Source: UBA1181 sp963619325
Lineage (GTDB): Bacteria > Bacteroidota > Bacteroidia > Bacteroidales > Paludibacteraceae
Reading direction: 5' to 3'
Assembly (NCBI GenBank): GCA_963619325.1
Contig: CAVEVQ010000004.1
Span: forward strand, 1 to 64,000
Length of the DNA: 64,000 nucleotides
The notes beneath the pieces are model-generated. The model was not told where the DNA came from. It saw only the letters and a list, made by a program, of their open reading frames with translations, and did no database searches. The first letter of the stretch is position 1, and the number at the start of each line of letters is the position of its first letter. Shown here one piece after another: positions 52,267 through 60,303 of this stretch. The translations under genes and the position numbers were made by a program.

Positions 52267-55080
52267 ATGGCGGACAGTGATGAGATTATAATAAAAAATG
52301 CGCACGTTCATAACTTGAAAGGAGTTGACGTGCGTATACCGCGAAATAAATTTACCGTTATCACTGGACTTTCGGGGTCTGGTAAGTCGTCGTTGGCATT
52401 TGACACGCTCTATGCAGAAGGACAACGTCGTTATGTGGAGAGTTTGTCCTCGTATGCACGGCAGTTCTTAGGCAGGATGAGCAAGCCTGAGGTAGATTTC
52501 ATAAAAGGGATACCGCCTGCTATAGCCATTCAGCAAAAAGTTAATACGCATAATCCGCGTTCGACGGTGGGTACATCAACGGAGATATACGAGTACCTAA
52601 AACTTTTGTTTGCGAGAGTTGGCAAGACTTTTTCCCCTATCTCAGGTTGTGAGGTTAAAAAGCATAAAGTCAGCGATGTGATAGATTTTATCATGACTTT
52701 CCCCGAGGGGACAAAAGGCATGGTGCTATCACCTTTTGTTGTTCCCAAAGGAAGGGATATGTCTCAGCAGTTGGACGTTTTGTCAAAGCAAGGATACAAT
52801 CGTGTTGAGGCTGATGGAGAGGTGATGCGTATCGAGGAGTTGTTGGCAGGAAATGAAGTCTCTAAGAAGAAACGCGTTGTCTTAGTGGTTGATCGTTTTG
52901 TTGTGAAAAACGATGTTGACACATGCAATCGTCTGATAGAGTCTATTCAAGAGGCCTTTTCGGAGGCTGATGATTCTTGCGTTATCCGAATCTATGAAAA
53001 AGGAACTGAACCCGTAGAAAAGACTTTTTCTAAGAAATTCGAAGCAGATGGAATGACGTTCGAAGAGTCGAGCGATATGATGTTCAGTTTCAACACACCA
53101 TTAGGAGCGTGTCCTGTCTGCGAGGGATTTGGAAAGGTGATGGGTATAGATGAGGATCTGGTAATCCCAGACAAGTCTAAGTCCGTCTATGAAGGAGCGG
53201 TGGCTTGTTGGCGAGGAGATAAGATGTCTGAATGGCAGCAATATTTCGTGATGAATGCTGGGCGACGAAAGTTCCCTGTTCATAAGTCATATATGTGCTT
53301 GACGCAGGAAGAAAAAGATTTATTGTGGCATGGAGATGATAGTATCCAAGGAATAGATGCTTTTTTTGATTTTGTAAAGGAGAACCAGTATAAGATACAA
53401 TACAGGGTGATGTTGGCGCGTTATCGAGGCAAGACAACGTGTCCAGAATGCCACGGAAGCCGTCTGCGCAAGGAGGCAAACTATGTGAAAGTGTCGGGTA
53501 AGACAATTACGGAGTTGGTTTCAATGCAAGTGGAAGAGTTGGCGGAGTTTTTCAAGGATATAGAGTTGTCTGAACAGGAGCAACAATTGTCAAAGCGGTT
53601 GTTGACGGAGATAAGACATCGTTTGCAGTTGCTCAATGAAGTAGGTTTGGGATATCTTACTTTGAATCGTCTTTCCAATTCACTTTCTGGAGGAGAGAGT
53701 CAGCGGATTAACTTAGTAACCTCATTGGGCAGTAGCCTGGTAGGTTCTCTATATGTCTTGGATGAGCCAAGTATTGGTTTGCATCCACGAGATACGCATT
53801 TGTTGATTGGCGTATTGCGCAAGTTGCAACAGTTGGGCAATACGGTGGTCGTGGTGGAGCATGACGAGGAGTTTATGCGAGCTGCCGACTATATTGTGGA
53901 TATTGGACCGGATGCAGGTCGATTAGGAGGTGAAGTCGTTTGGCAAGGCCCAATTACGGATGAAGTACTGAACGACAAGGCTTTATGCGAGAGAAGTTAT
54001 ACATTGAAATATTTGAAGGGGACAGAGCAGATTGAAGTTCCTTGTTATCGTCGCCCTTGGAACAACTATATTGAAGTGACGGGAATTTGCCATAATAACC
54101 TCAAGGGAATTGATGTGAAATTTCCGTTGAATGTTATGACAGTCGTTACGGGAGTGAGTGGTTCCGGAAAATCCTCTTTGGTGTATGATGTGTTATATAA
54201 TGCGTTAAAGCGTAGTTTTGATGAGACAGCGGAGAAACCTGGCTCGTATAGCGAGTTGAAAGGAAGTATAGACGCGTTGCATGGCGTGGAGTTCGTCGAT
54301 CAGAATCCGATTGGGAAATCCTCTCGTTCAAATCCTGTAACATACGTTAAGGCGTATGATGACATACGTAAACTTTTCTCCGATCAACAGTTGTCGAGGC
54401 AGATGGGTTACGGACCAGGCTATTTCTCGTTTAATACAGAGGGAGGTCGATGTGAAGAATGTAAAGGGGAGGGTACGATAACGGTTGAGATGCAGTTTAT
54501 GGCAGATTTGGTGATGCCGTGTGATGCGTGTCAAGGAAAGCGTTTCAAATCGGATATTCTTGAAGTGTTGGTTAGAGGAAAATCTATCTATGATGTATTA
54601 GAAATGACTGTTAACCAGGCTGTTGAATTCTTTTCCGAGTCAAGTACGACGATAGAGAAGAAGATTGTGCGTAAGTTGAAGACTTTGCAGGATGTTGGCT
54701 TAGGATATGTTAAGTTGGGACAACCGTCCGACACTCTTTCTGGCGGTGAGAGTCAGCGTGTCAAATTGGCGGATATACTTGGCACAGAGAAACCAGAGCC
54801 GACACTCTTCATTTTTGATGAGCCGACGACTGGGTTGCATTTCCATGATGTGAAAACACTTCTGAAAGCATTTAATGCCTTGATAGTCAATGGTCATTCC
54901 GTGTTGATTGTTGAGCATGACATGGATGTTGTGAAATCAGCAGATTATGTGATAGATATTGGACCAGAAGGGGGAAAAGATGGTGGAGAAGTTGTTTTTG
55001 CCGGCACGCCAGAAGAATTGGCGCAATGTGAAAAATCGTATACAGGCAGATTCTTGAAAGAGAAACTGAAACAGAGATAA
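52267..55080 (+). CDS. uvrA: Excinuclease ABC subunit A
   Basis: UvrA is the damage sensor of nucleotide excision repair, a dimeric twin-ABC ATPase. The 937 residues have both halves: Walker A GLSGSGKSSLAFDTLYAEG (about 33-51) and GVSGSGKSSLVYDVLYNA (about 627-644). ABC signatures LSGGESQRINLVTSLGS and LSGGESQRVKLADILG are both present. Zinc-binding CxxC pairs occur in CPVCEGFG, CPECHGSRL and CEECKGEG ... CDACQGKRF. Walker B is VLDEPSIGLHPRD and IFDEPTTGLHFHD. Nothing is missing. uvrC is in the window at 24.7 kb. The Sua5/YrdC gene follows after 43 bp. Confidence 0.97.
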   Translation: MADSDEIIIKNAHVHNLKGVDVRIPRNKFTVITGLSGSGKSSLAFDTLYAEGQRRYVESLSSYARQFLGRMSKPEVDFIKGIPPAIAIQQKVNTHNPRSTVGTSTEIYEYLKLLFARVGKTFSPISGCEVKKHKVSDVIDFIMTFPEGTKGMVLSPFVVPKGRDMSQQLDVLSKQGYNRVEADGEVMRIEELLAGNEVSKKKRVVLVVDRFVVKNDVDTCNRLIESIQEAFSEADDSCVIRIYEKGTEPVEKTFSKKFEADGMTFEESSDMMFSFNTPLGACPVCEGFGKVMGIDEDLVIPDKSKSVYEGAVACWRGDKMSEWQQYFVMNAGRRKFPVHKSYMCLTQEEKDLLWHGDDSIQGIDAFFDFVKENQYKIQYRVMLARYRGKTTCPECHGSRLRKEANYVKVSGKTITELVSMQVEELAEFFKDIELSEQEQQLSKRLLTEIRHRLQLLNEVGLGYLTLNRLSNSLSGGESQRINLVTSLGSSLVGSLYVLDEPSIGLHPRDTHLLIGVLRKLQQLGNTVVVVEHDEEFMRAADYIVDIGPDAGRLGGEVVWQGPITDEVLNDKALCERSYTLKYLKGTEQIEVPCYRRPWNNYIEVTGICHNNLKGIDVKFPLNVMTVVTGVSGSGKSSLVYDVLYNALKRSFDETAEKPGSYSELKGSIDALHGVEFVDQNPIGKSSRSNPVTYVKAYDDIRKLFSDQQLSRQMGYGPGYFSFNTEGGRCEECKGEGTITVEMQFMADLVMPCDACQGKRFKSDILEVLVRGKSIYDVLEMTVNQAVEFFSESSTTIEKKIVRKLKTLQDVGLGYVKLGQPSDTLSGGESQRVKLADILGTEKPEPTLFIFDEPTTGLHFHDVKTLLKAFNALIVNGHSVLIVEHDMDVVKSADYVIDIGPEGGKDGGEVVFAGTPEELAQCEKSYTGRFLKEKLKQR

Positions 55081-55110
55081 ATGTAGAAATATTCTGAAAA
55101 ACAGAAAAAT

Positions 55111-55116
55111 AGGAGG
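55111..55116 (+). promoter_or_regulatory. Strong Shine-Dalgarno AGGAGG deciding a GTG start
   Basis: AGGAGG ends 7 nt before GTG 55124, and no ATG fits the frame nearby. Strong SD sites are unusual among Bacteroidota genes, whose ribosomes rarely rely on them. Confidence 0.65.
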
Positions 55117-55123
55117 TTTAGAA

Positions 55124-55696
55124 GTGGAAGACTATAAAGAAGACATACGCGAGGCGGTTCGGGTGATGCGGGCTGGAGGACTGATCCTCTACCCCACCGA
55201 CACGGTATGGGGAATCGGTTGTGATGCTAATAACGAGGAGGCAGTGCGCAAAGTGTATGAGTTGAAAAGACGTTCCGACAGTAAGGCGTTGATTGTTTTG
55301 ACCGACCATTTAGCCAAGTTGGAACGTGTTGTCGAGGATGTGCCAGAAGTGGCATACGACTTGATTGAGGTGGCAGAGAAGCCTCTGACGATTATATATT
55401 CAGGAGCAAAAAACTTGGCCAAGAACTTGATTGCGGAAGATGGTAGTGTGGGCATCCGATTGACAAAAGAATCTTTCTCGAAGGCATTGTGTGAGGCGTT
55501 TAGAATGCCGATTGTTTCCACGTCTGCTAATATCAGTGGTGAGCCTACCGCCCATAGTTTTGATGAAATATCTGAAGAAATCAAGCAAGGAGTTGATTAC
55601 ATCGTCAAATATAGACAAAAAGACAAATCGAAAGCCGAGCCGTCCTCTATCATCAAATTGGAAGCAGGAGGCGTGGTTACGATTATCAGAAAGTAG
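55124..55696 (+). CDS. Sua5/YciO/YrdC-family threonylcarbamoyl-AMP synthase
   Basis: It probably makes threonylcarbamoyl-AMP from threonine, bicarbonate and ATP, the first step toward t6A37 in ANN-decoding tRNAs. The 190 residues have the YrdC fold without the extra Sua5 C-terminal domain: ILYPTDTVWGIGCDANNEEAV (about 21-41), YELKRRSDSKAL (about 46-57; the KxR motif) and VSTSANISGEPTAHSFDEI (about 130-148; SxTN-like region). It starts with GTG, supported by AGGAGG 7 nt upstream. It follows uvrA by 43 bp and may be cotranscribed. Confidence 0.92.
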   Translation: MEDYKEDIREAVRVMRAGGLILYPTDTVWGIGCDANNEEAVRKVYELKRRSDSKALIVLTDHLAKLERVVEDVPEVAYDLIEVAEKPLTIIYSGAKNLAKNLIAEDGSVGIRLTKESFSKALCEAFRMPIVSTSANISGEPTAHSFDEISEEIKQGVDYIVKYRQKDKSKAEPSSIIKLEAGGVVTIIRK

Positions 55697-55836
55697 TTTG
55701 TGGTGAATTTTCAAAGTAGTCTTTAAACGGTTTTTGTTGATATAACTATTGTATTTACAAAAACAAATTGAAGGAAAGAAAGTAAAATAGTTTCTTTATA
55801 ATCGCCTCTACGTTGGGGGCAATTAAATTTGATCGG

Positions 55837-57519
55837 ATGGATGTTGTTCTAAATGTTCTAAGTCTTTTGGGAGCTCTTGCCATGTTCCTCTATGGCATGA
55901 AGATTATGAGTGAAGGACTTGAGAAGTTGGCAGGAGATCAGTTGCGCAATATTTTGTCTGCTATGACGCAGAACAGGTTTGCGGGAGTCTTAACGGGAAT
56001 TGTTGTAACGGCGCTGATTCAGAGTTCGAGTGCGACCACTGTGATGGTTGTGAGTTTTGTAAATGCTGGATTGATGACATTGGGTCAATCAATCGGTGTC
56101 ATTATGGGTGCGAATATAGGAACGACCGTAACGGCATGGATTATCTCAGCGATTGGCTTTAAGGTGGATATAGCTGCTTTTGCGATACCGCTTTTGGCTG
56201 TCGGTATGCCATTAATATTTTCAGGGAAATCAAAGCGTAAGAGTTTGGGTGAATTCATCTTTGGATTTTCCTTTCTCTTTATGGGGTTGAGTTTTTTGCA
56301 GAGTTCAGCCAATAGTCTTGATATTGGAGGTGCGGTGGCAAATATGCTTTCGCATATTCCATGCGAGAGCTTCTTCACGATCATACTCTTTGTGGTAGTG
56401 GGATGTTTGGTGACGATGTTGGTGCAGGCGAGTGCAGCCACGATGGCAATTACGTTGATGCTCTTTGATATGCATATCCCAGGATTTGGATTTGAGCAAG
56501 CTGCCGCTTTGGCGATGGGGCAGAATATTGGTACAACGATAACGGCTTTCATGGCATCCTTGACCGCTAACACACAGGCGAAACGAGCTGCATTGGCACA
56601 CATGTTTTTCAACGTTTTTGGTGTTATCGTTGTGTTGATCGTGTTCTATCCTGCTTGCAACGCTGTGTCATGGTTTGTAACCGATGTGATGGGCGTGCAA
56701 AACAATGATTTGTATAAATTGTCTGCTTTCCATACCGCTTTCAACGTGGTCAACACTTGTCTGTTGATTGGATTCGTCAAACAGATTGAGCAGTTTGTAT
56801 GCAAGGTGTTGCCAATGAAGGAGCAAGACGAAGAGTACCGATTGCGCTATATCTCCTCTGGAATGTTATCAACAGCAGAACTTTCACTTTTGGAGGCTAA
56901 GAAAGAAATTCAGAATTTTGGATGTCGTGTACAGAAGATGTTCGGCTTTATAAGCGATTTGTTGAAGATGGATAAAGACGAGGATTTCAACAAGTTATAT
57001 TCAAGAATTGAGAAATATGAACGTATCACCGATGATATGGAGGTGGAAATAGCCAAATATCTGCAACGTGTTGGCGAAGGCAGACTCTCGAACGAGTCGA
57101 AGGCGCAAATGCAGCAGATGTTCAAGCAGATTTCCGAATTAGAGAGTATTGGAGATTCTTGTTATAATCTTGCGAGGACGTTAGACCGTCGCAAGCAAAA
57201 CATAAAAGATGAATTCACGGACGACCAGATGAATCATATCCATGAGATGATGACGATTGTGAGTCGTTCACTCAGTCAGATGGTGAAGACACTTGACATT
57301 AATGAGAAAGACATAGATATAAACGACTCTCTTAATATCGAGAATGAGATAAACAACTATCGTACACGTTTGAAGAGCCAAAACTTATCTGACATAAATA
57401 GTGGTGTTTACGACTATCAATTAGGAGTCTACTATATGGATTTCATATCAGAATGTGAGAAATTAGGTGATTATGTCTTAAATGTTGTGCAAGCCACAAC
57501 AGCGCAGAACAATGCGTAG
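55837..57519 (+). CDS. Na+/phosphate cotransporter family protein with PhoU-like domain
   Basis: It is predicted to import phosphate with sodium across the cytoplasmic membrane. Start at ATG 55837 (MDVVLNVLS, 560 residues); the earlier in-frame TTG at 55813 is rejected. Two inverted Na/Pi repeats of hydrophobic helices are seen. The first has TALIQSSSATTVMVVSFVNAG (about 57-77) and GANIGTTVTAWI; the second has LVQASAATMAITLMLFDM and MGQNIGTTITAFMASL. QSSSATT is the family signature. The C-terminal about 190 residues form a cytoplasmic PhoU-like helical domain, usual for bacterial NptA-type proteins. A hairpin follows the stop. Confidence 0.93.
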   Translation: MDVVLNVLSLLGALAMFLYGMKIMSEGLEKLAGDQLRNILSAMTQNRFAGVLTGIVVTALIQSSSATTVMVVSFVNAGLMTLGQSIGVIMGANIGTTVTAWIISAIGFKVDIAAFAIPLLAVGMPLIFSGKSKRKSLGEFIFGFSFLFMGLSFLQSSANSLDIGGAVANMLSHIPCESFFTIILFVVVGCLVTMLVQASAATMAITLMLFDMHIPGFGFEQAAALAMGQNIGTTITAFMASLTANTQAKRAALAHMFFNVFGVIVVLIVFYPACNAVSWFVTDVMGVQNNDLYKLSAFHTAFNVVNTCLLIGFVKQIEQFVCKVLPMKEQDEEYRLRYISSGMLSTAELSLLEAKKEIQNFGCRVQKMFGFISDLLKMDKDEDFNKLYSRIEKYERITDDMEVEIAKYLQRVGEGRLSNESKAQMQQMFKQISELESIGDSCYNLARTLDRRKQNIKDEFTDDQMNHIHEMMTIVSRSLSQMVKTLDINEKDIDINDSLNIENEINNYRTRLKSQNLSDINSGVYDYQLGVYYMDFISECEKLGDYVLNVVQATTAQNNA

Positions 57520-57539
57520 TTAAGAAATTTGTATAAAAG

Positions 57540-57579
57540 AACAATCGGCAATGTTTTTCATGAAATGTTGCCGATTGTT
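57540..57579 (+). terminator. Hairpin between Na/Pi transporter and GH5 genes
   Basis: Perfect 12-bp arms AACAATCGGCAA and TTGCCGATTGTT surround a 16-nt loop, 21 bp past the transporter stop. The T-run is short. Confidence 0.65.
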
Positions 57580-57593
57580 CATATAGAGTGGAT

Positions 57594-58514
57594 ATGAAAT
57601 CAATAGTTGAGAAAAACGGGAAATTAAGAGTTGAAGGCGGAAAGCTGGTCAACGAGGCTGGAGAGATTATACAGTTGCGTGGTATGAGTACGCATGGTAT
57701 GGCTTGGAATACGAATACTTATAATGAACAGTCATTGCGAGTGTTGGTTGATGATTGGGGCATCACACTTTTTCGTATAGCCGTCTATACCCATGAGTGG
57801 GGAGGATACTGCACGGAGCAATGGAAGACAAAAGATGAGTATGATGAGGAGATAGACAAGTTAGTGTGTATGTGCGGTAAGTTAGGCATCTATTGCATTG
57901 TTGATTGGCACATTCTAAACGAGGGAAGTGGCGATCCCAATTACACCTTGTTGGATGCGAAGAATTTTTGGAGAAAAATTTCGAAACGGTATTCAAATAG
58001 TAAATACGTCATGTATGAGATATGTAACGAGCCGAATGGACCTACTGTAGATTGGGCAACTGTGAAGCAATATGCAGAATCTGTGATTTCTGAGATACGG
58101 CAGAATGATCCGTTGACGGTCATTATTTGTGGTACGCCTACTTGGAGTCAGGATGTGGATGAGGCAGCCTTTTCCCCTCTTCCCTATAAGAATCTAATGT
58201 ACGCCCTTCATTTTTATGCAGGCACACATGGCGAAGCGTTGAGGCAGAAGGCAGACAAAGCCCTACAACAAGGATTGCCCATTTTCGTCACTGAGTTTGG
58301 CCTCTCGCAGGCAGACGGTAATGGTGGAGTGTTCGCCGAGGCATGTGACGAGTGGATGAAGTGGATGGATACACATCACCTCAGTTGGGCAAACTGGAGC
58401 TACTCCGACGTTGACGAGTCGTCGGCAGCATTGCAACACGGAGCGGTAAAGAGCAGAGACTGGAGTAGAGTTTCGGAAGGAGGAAAGTACATAAGAGAAA
58501 AATTGAGAAGATGA
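57594..58514 (+). CDS. Glycoside hydrolase family 5 (endoglucanase-like) without signal peptide
   Basis: A predicted retaining beta-glycosidase. Start at ATG 57594 (MKSIVEK, 306 residues). GH5 landmarks: VNEAGEIIQLRGMSTHGMAW (about 19-38), the RIAVYTHE strand, the acid/base Glu in YEICNEPNG (about 141-149) and the nucleophile Glu in IFVTEFGLSQ (about 228-237). ANWSYSD near the C-terminus is the usual Trp strand. Both catalytic residues are present, closest to the GH5_2 type. No signal peptide, lipobox or T9SS domain is seen, so it is either cytoplasmic (acting on imported oligosaccharides) or secreted non-classically. No SusCD or other carbohydrate genes adjoin it. Confidence 0.9.
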   Translation: MKSIVEKNGKLRVEGGKLVNEAGEIIQLRGMSTHGMAWNTNTYNEQSLRVLVDDWGITLFRIAVYTHEWGGYCTEQWKTKDEYDEEIDKLVCMCGKLGIYCIVDWHILNEGSGDPNYTLLDAKNFWRKISKRYSNSKYVMYEICNEPNGPTVDWATVKQYAESVISEIRQNDPLTVIICGTPTWSQDVDEAAFSPLPYKNLMYALHFYAGTHGEALRQKADKALQQGLPIFVTEFGLSQADGNGGVFAEACDEWMKWMDTHHLSWANWSYSDVDESSAALQHGAVKSRDWSRVSEGGKYIREKLRR

Positions 58515-59034
58515 CAGAGGCGCAAAACGTGGGGAGGGTATAGAAAATACTTGTTTAATAGCAAAAAATTATAGTATCTTTGGATTTAATAGAATGTTGA
58601 GATTCAATAAGAAAGGAGATTTTAACCTTCCTGTTGGAAATGTTGATTTTAATCAAAACACATACGATGCGTTGATAGATTATTTTAAAGTGGTCAGGGA
58701 GAAAGAGATACAATGGGAGAACAAGGATTTTAGGGATTTTCTTGATAACATAACCTATGAGGAAAAAGACCTTGTTTATTTAGACCCTCCATACCTAATT
58801 ACTTTTAGCGAGTACAATAAACTTTGGAATGAGGATTTAGAGAAAACCTTATTGTATAAATTAGATGAATTAGAAAAAAGTAAAACTCGTTTTGCCGTAT
58901 CTAACGTGACTCATTACAGAGGGCGAGTAAATGAATTGTTTTTAGAATGGTCGGCTAAATATAATAGCTATCCAGTAAAGAGCAATTATATTAGTTTTAA
59001 GATAATACTAAGAAAGCATTTAAAGAAGTCTTAG
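58507..59034 (+). pseudogene. 5'-truncated D12-class adenine-N6 DNA methyltransferase
   Basis: Only the C-terminal half of a Dam-like/D12 methylase remains. From ATG 58594 the 146 residues read RFNKKGDFNLPVG, then the catalytic motif LVYLDPPYLITFSEYN, then FAVSNVTHYRGRVNELFLEW. The N-terminal SAM-binding motif I (FxGxG) and about 100 or more residues are missing. The frame is open back to 58507 and the homology-like text (IFGFNRML) continues upstream of the ATG to about 58573, so the ATG is internal and the gene was cut by a deletion, not naturally short. It abuts the GH5 gene. Activity is not expected. Target unknown; resembles MTases of short asymmetric-site type II systems. Confidence 0.75.
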
Positions 59035-59051
59035 TTACAAATTTTTGATTT

Positions 59052-59438
59052 ATGGCGAATAATGTGAACCATAGGGAAAGACTGTACAAACAAATGGCTC
59101 TTGAGGTGGCAGTAAGGAATCCTGAGCGGTATGAAGGAATTCTAAGATCATTTGAAAAGAATGAGGGAATTGTTTTAAACGATAAGGGAATACTTGAGGT
59201 ATATTCTCAACTTTATCTTGATTCCGTTGTAATGACAAGTAAATTTTCGGGGGTCAAACGGACTAAAAATAACATTATGCTACAAAGCGAGAAACGGATA
59301 CTTTATGCCGATTGTCAGACGGTCGAGGATTTTCTTTGTCTTCTTAAAAAGGGAAATTATTTCTCGTATATGCGTATGGTAACAAAGTCTTTTGTTACTG
59401 AGTTACGAGAGAAATTATGCGATATTTCCTTGGATTAG
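59052..59438 (+). CDS. Hypothetical protein following the methylase remnant
   Basis: The 128 residues are hydrophilic, with a helix-rich N-terminus (HRERLYKQMALEVAVRNPERYEGILRSFEKNEG) and no signal peptide, membrane segment or recognised motif. It starts 17 bp after the truncated methylase stop, the usual place for the partner restriction enzyme, so it may be the N-terminal remainder of that nuclease; no catalytic PD-(D/E)xK can be assigned. It is AT-rich like the remnant before it. No family recognised. Confidence 0.55.
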   Translation: MANNVNHRERLYKQMALEVAVRNPERYEGILRSFEKNEGIVLNDKGILEVYSQLYLDSVVMTSKFSGVKRTKNNIMLQSEKRILYADCQTVEDFLCLLKKGNYFSYMRMVTKSFVTELREKLCDISLD

Positions 59439-59583
59439 TTTTAAATTATAAAAAGTTGATTAAATAGATTTTTTAAGTGCAATGACTTGTGGAAGAAACA
59501 ATGGCATCAGGAGGAAAAAAAAGTTGTTTTTGAAAAAATTATAAAAGAAACTACAATATGTTTGGAGAAAGTTCGTTAATGAG

Positions 59584-60099
59584 ATGAACATGAACCAAAT
59601 TTCAAATTTTATGAAGATTTTATTTTCTACAGTCTGTATGATGTTGTGCAGTTTCGCATTGATGGCGAAACCTAAGGTTCCTCAATTTGTGAGAGAGAAA
59701 GCCAACGTGGTGGTGAATATTGATTTTTCCAATGCTACATGGGAGAAAAAACAGAGTTTCAAAGATTGGTGCGGTGATGCCTACAATGAACGTGTCTCTA
59801 TTTCTAATGAGAGTTTCAAAAAATCTCTTAGCAAGGAGTACAAAGGTCTAACGGTAGTTGGATCGAAGTCGGATGCGAAGTATGAGATCAATGTGTACGT
59901 TGACAACCTCAAACGCAAGACGGAGTTGAACGGCGAGTACGAATTCAAAATCTATGGCAAAATTGATGTCGTAGATGTAAAAAGCGGTAAGACTGTCTAT
60001 ACCTATAAAGCAAAGGGCGTTGATGGTGGTGATGATTACAACGATGATGTTTGCCTTGCTAAGGTTTTTGACGAGTTGGCGGACGAAATGGTTGATTAG
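59584..60099 (+). CDS. Exported hypothetical protein
   Basis: The 171 residues have a signal peptide (about 1-29, hydrophobic core MKILFSTVCMMLCSFALMA) with no lipobox, then a small mixed alpha/beta domain. The pattern SKSDAKYEINVYVDNLKRK ... YEFKIYGKIDVVDVKSGKTVYTYKAKGVDGG suggests a beta-sheet core, as in small periplasmic lipoprotein-like or DUF4136/DUF4410-type folds. This is a weak structural impression only. It is flanked by a gap upstream (59439-59583, nothing seen) and a terminator downstream. Function unknown. Confidence 0.75.
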   Translation: MNMNQISNFMKILFSTVCMMLCSFALMAKPKVPQFVREKANVVVNIDFSNATWEKKQSFKDWCGDAYNERVSISNESFKKSLSKEYKGLTVVGSKSDAKYEINVYVDNLKRKTELNGEYEFKIYGKIDVVDVKSGKTVYTYKAKGVDGGDDYNDDVCLAKVFDELADEMVD

Positions 60100-60113
60100 T
60101 CAGCATAGCATAT

Positions 60114-60180
60114 AAACTTTCTGTGATGAAAGTTTACTCAAGAGGTTTCCATGACGAAAAATTTATCATGGGAGCCTTTT
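60114..60180 (+). terminator. Two consecutive hairpins after the exported protein gene
   Basis: AAACTTTC-N6-GAAAGTTT (60114-60135) is followed by GGTTTCCATGA pairing through wobbles with TCATGGGAGCC (60144-60176) and then TTTTGGTTTT. The second is the likely terminator. Confidence 0.75.
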
Positions 60181-60303
60181 GGTTTTAATACTCGCTATGT
60201 TTTGTAGCTTTTTGCCACGAAAGTTGCGTGAAGATTTGCCATTCGGTGAGATTAATAGTAATTTAGCAAGCAAATTGTGGTTGAAAAGTAATATAAAACT
60301 TAT

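Noticed and set aside
58575..58582. TATCTTTG box as promoter of the short methylase ORF
   Set aside because: The same bases encode the conserved-looking SIFG in the methylase frame that continues upstream, so the match is probably coincidental.
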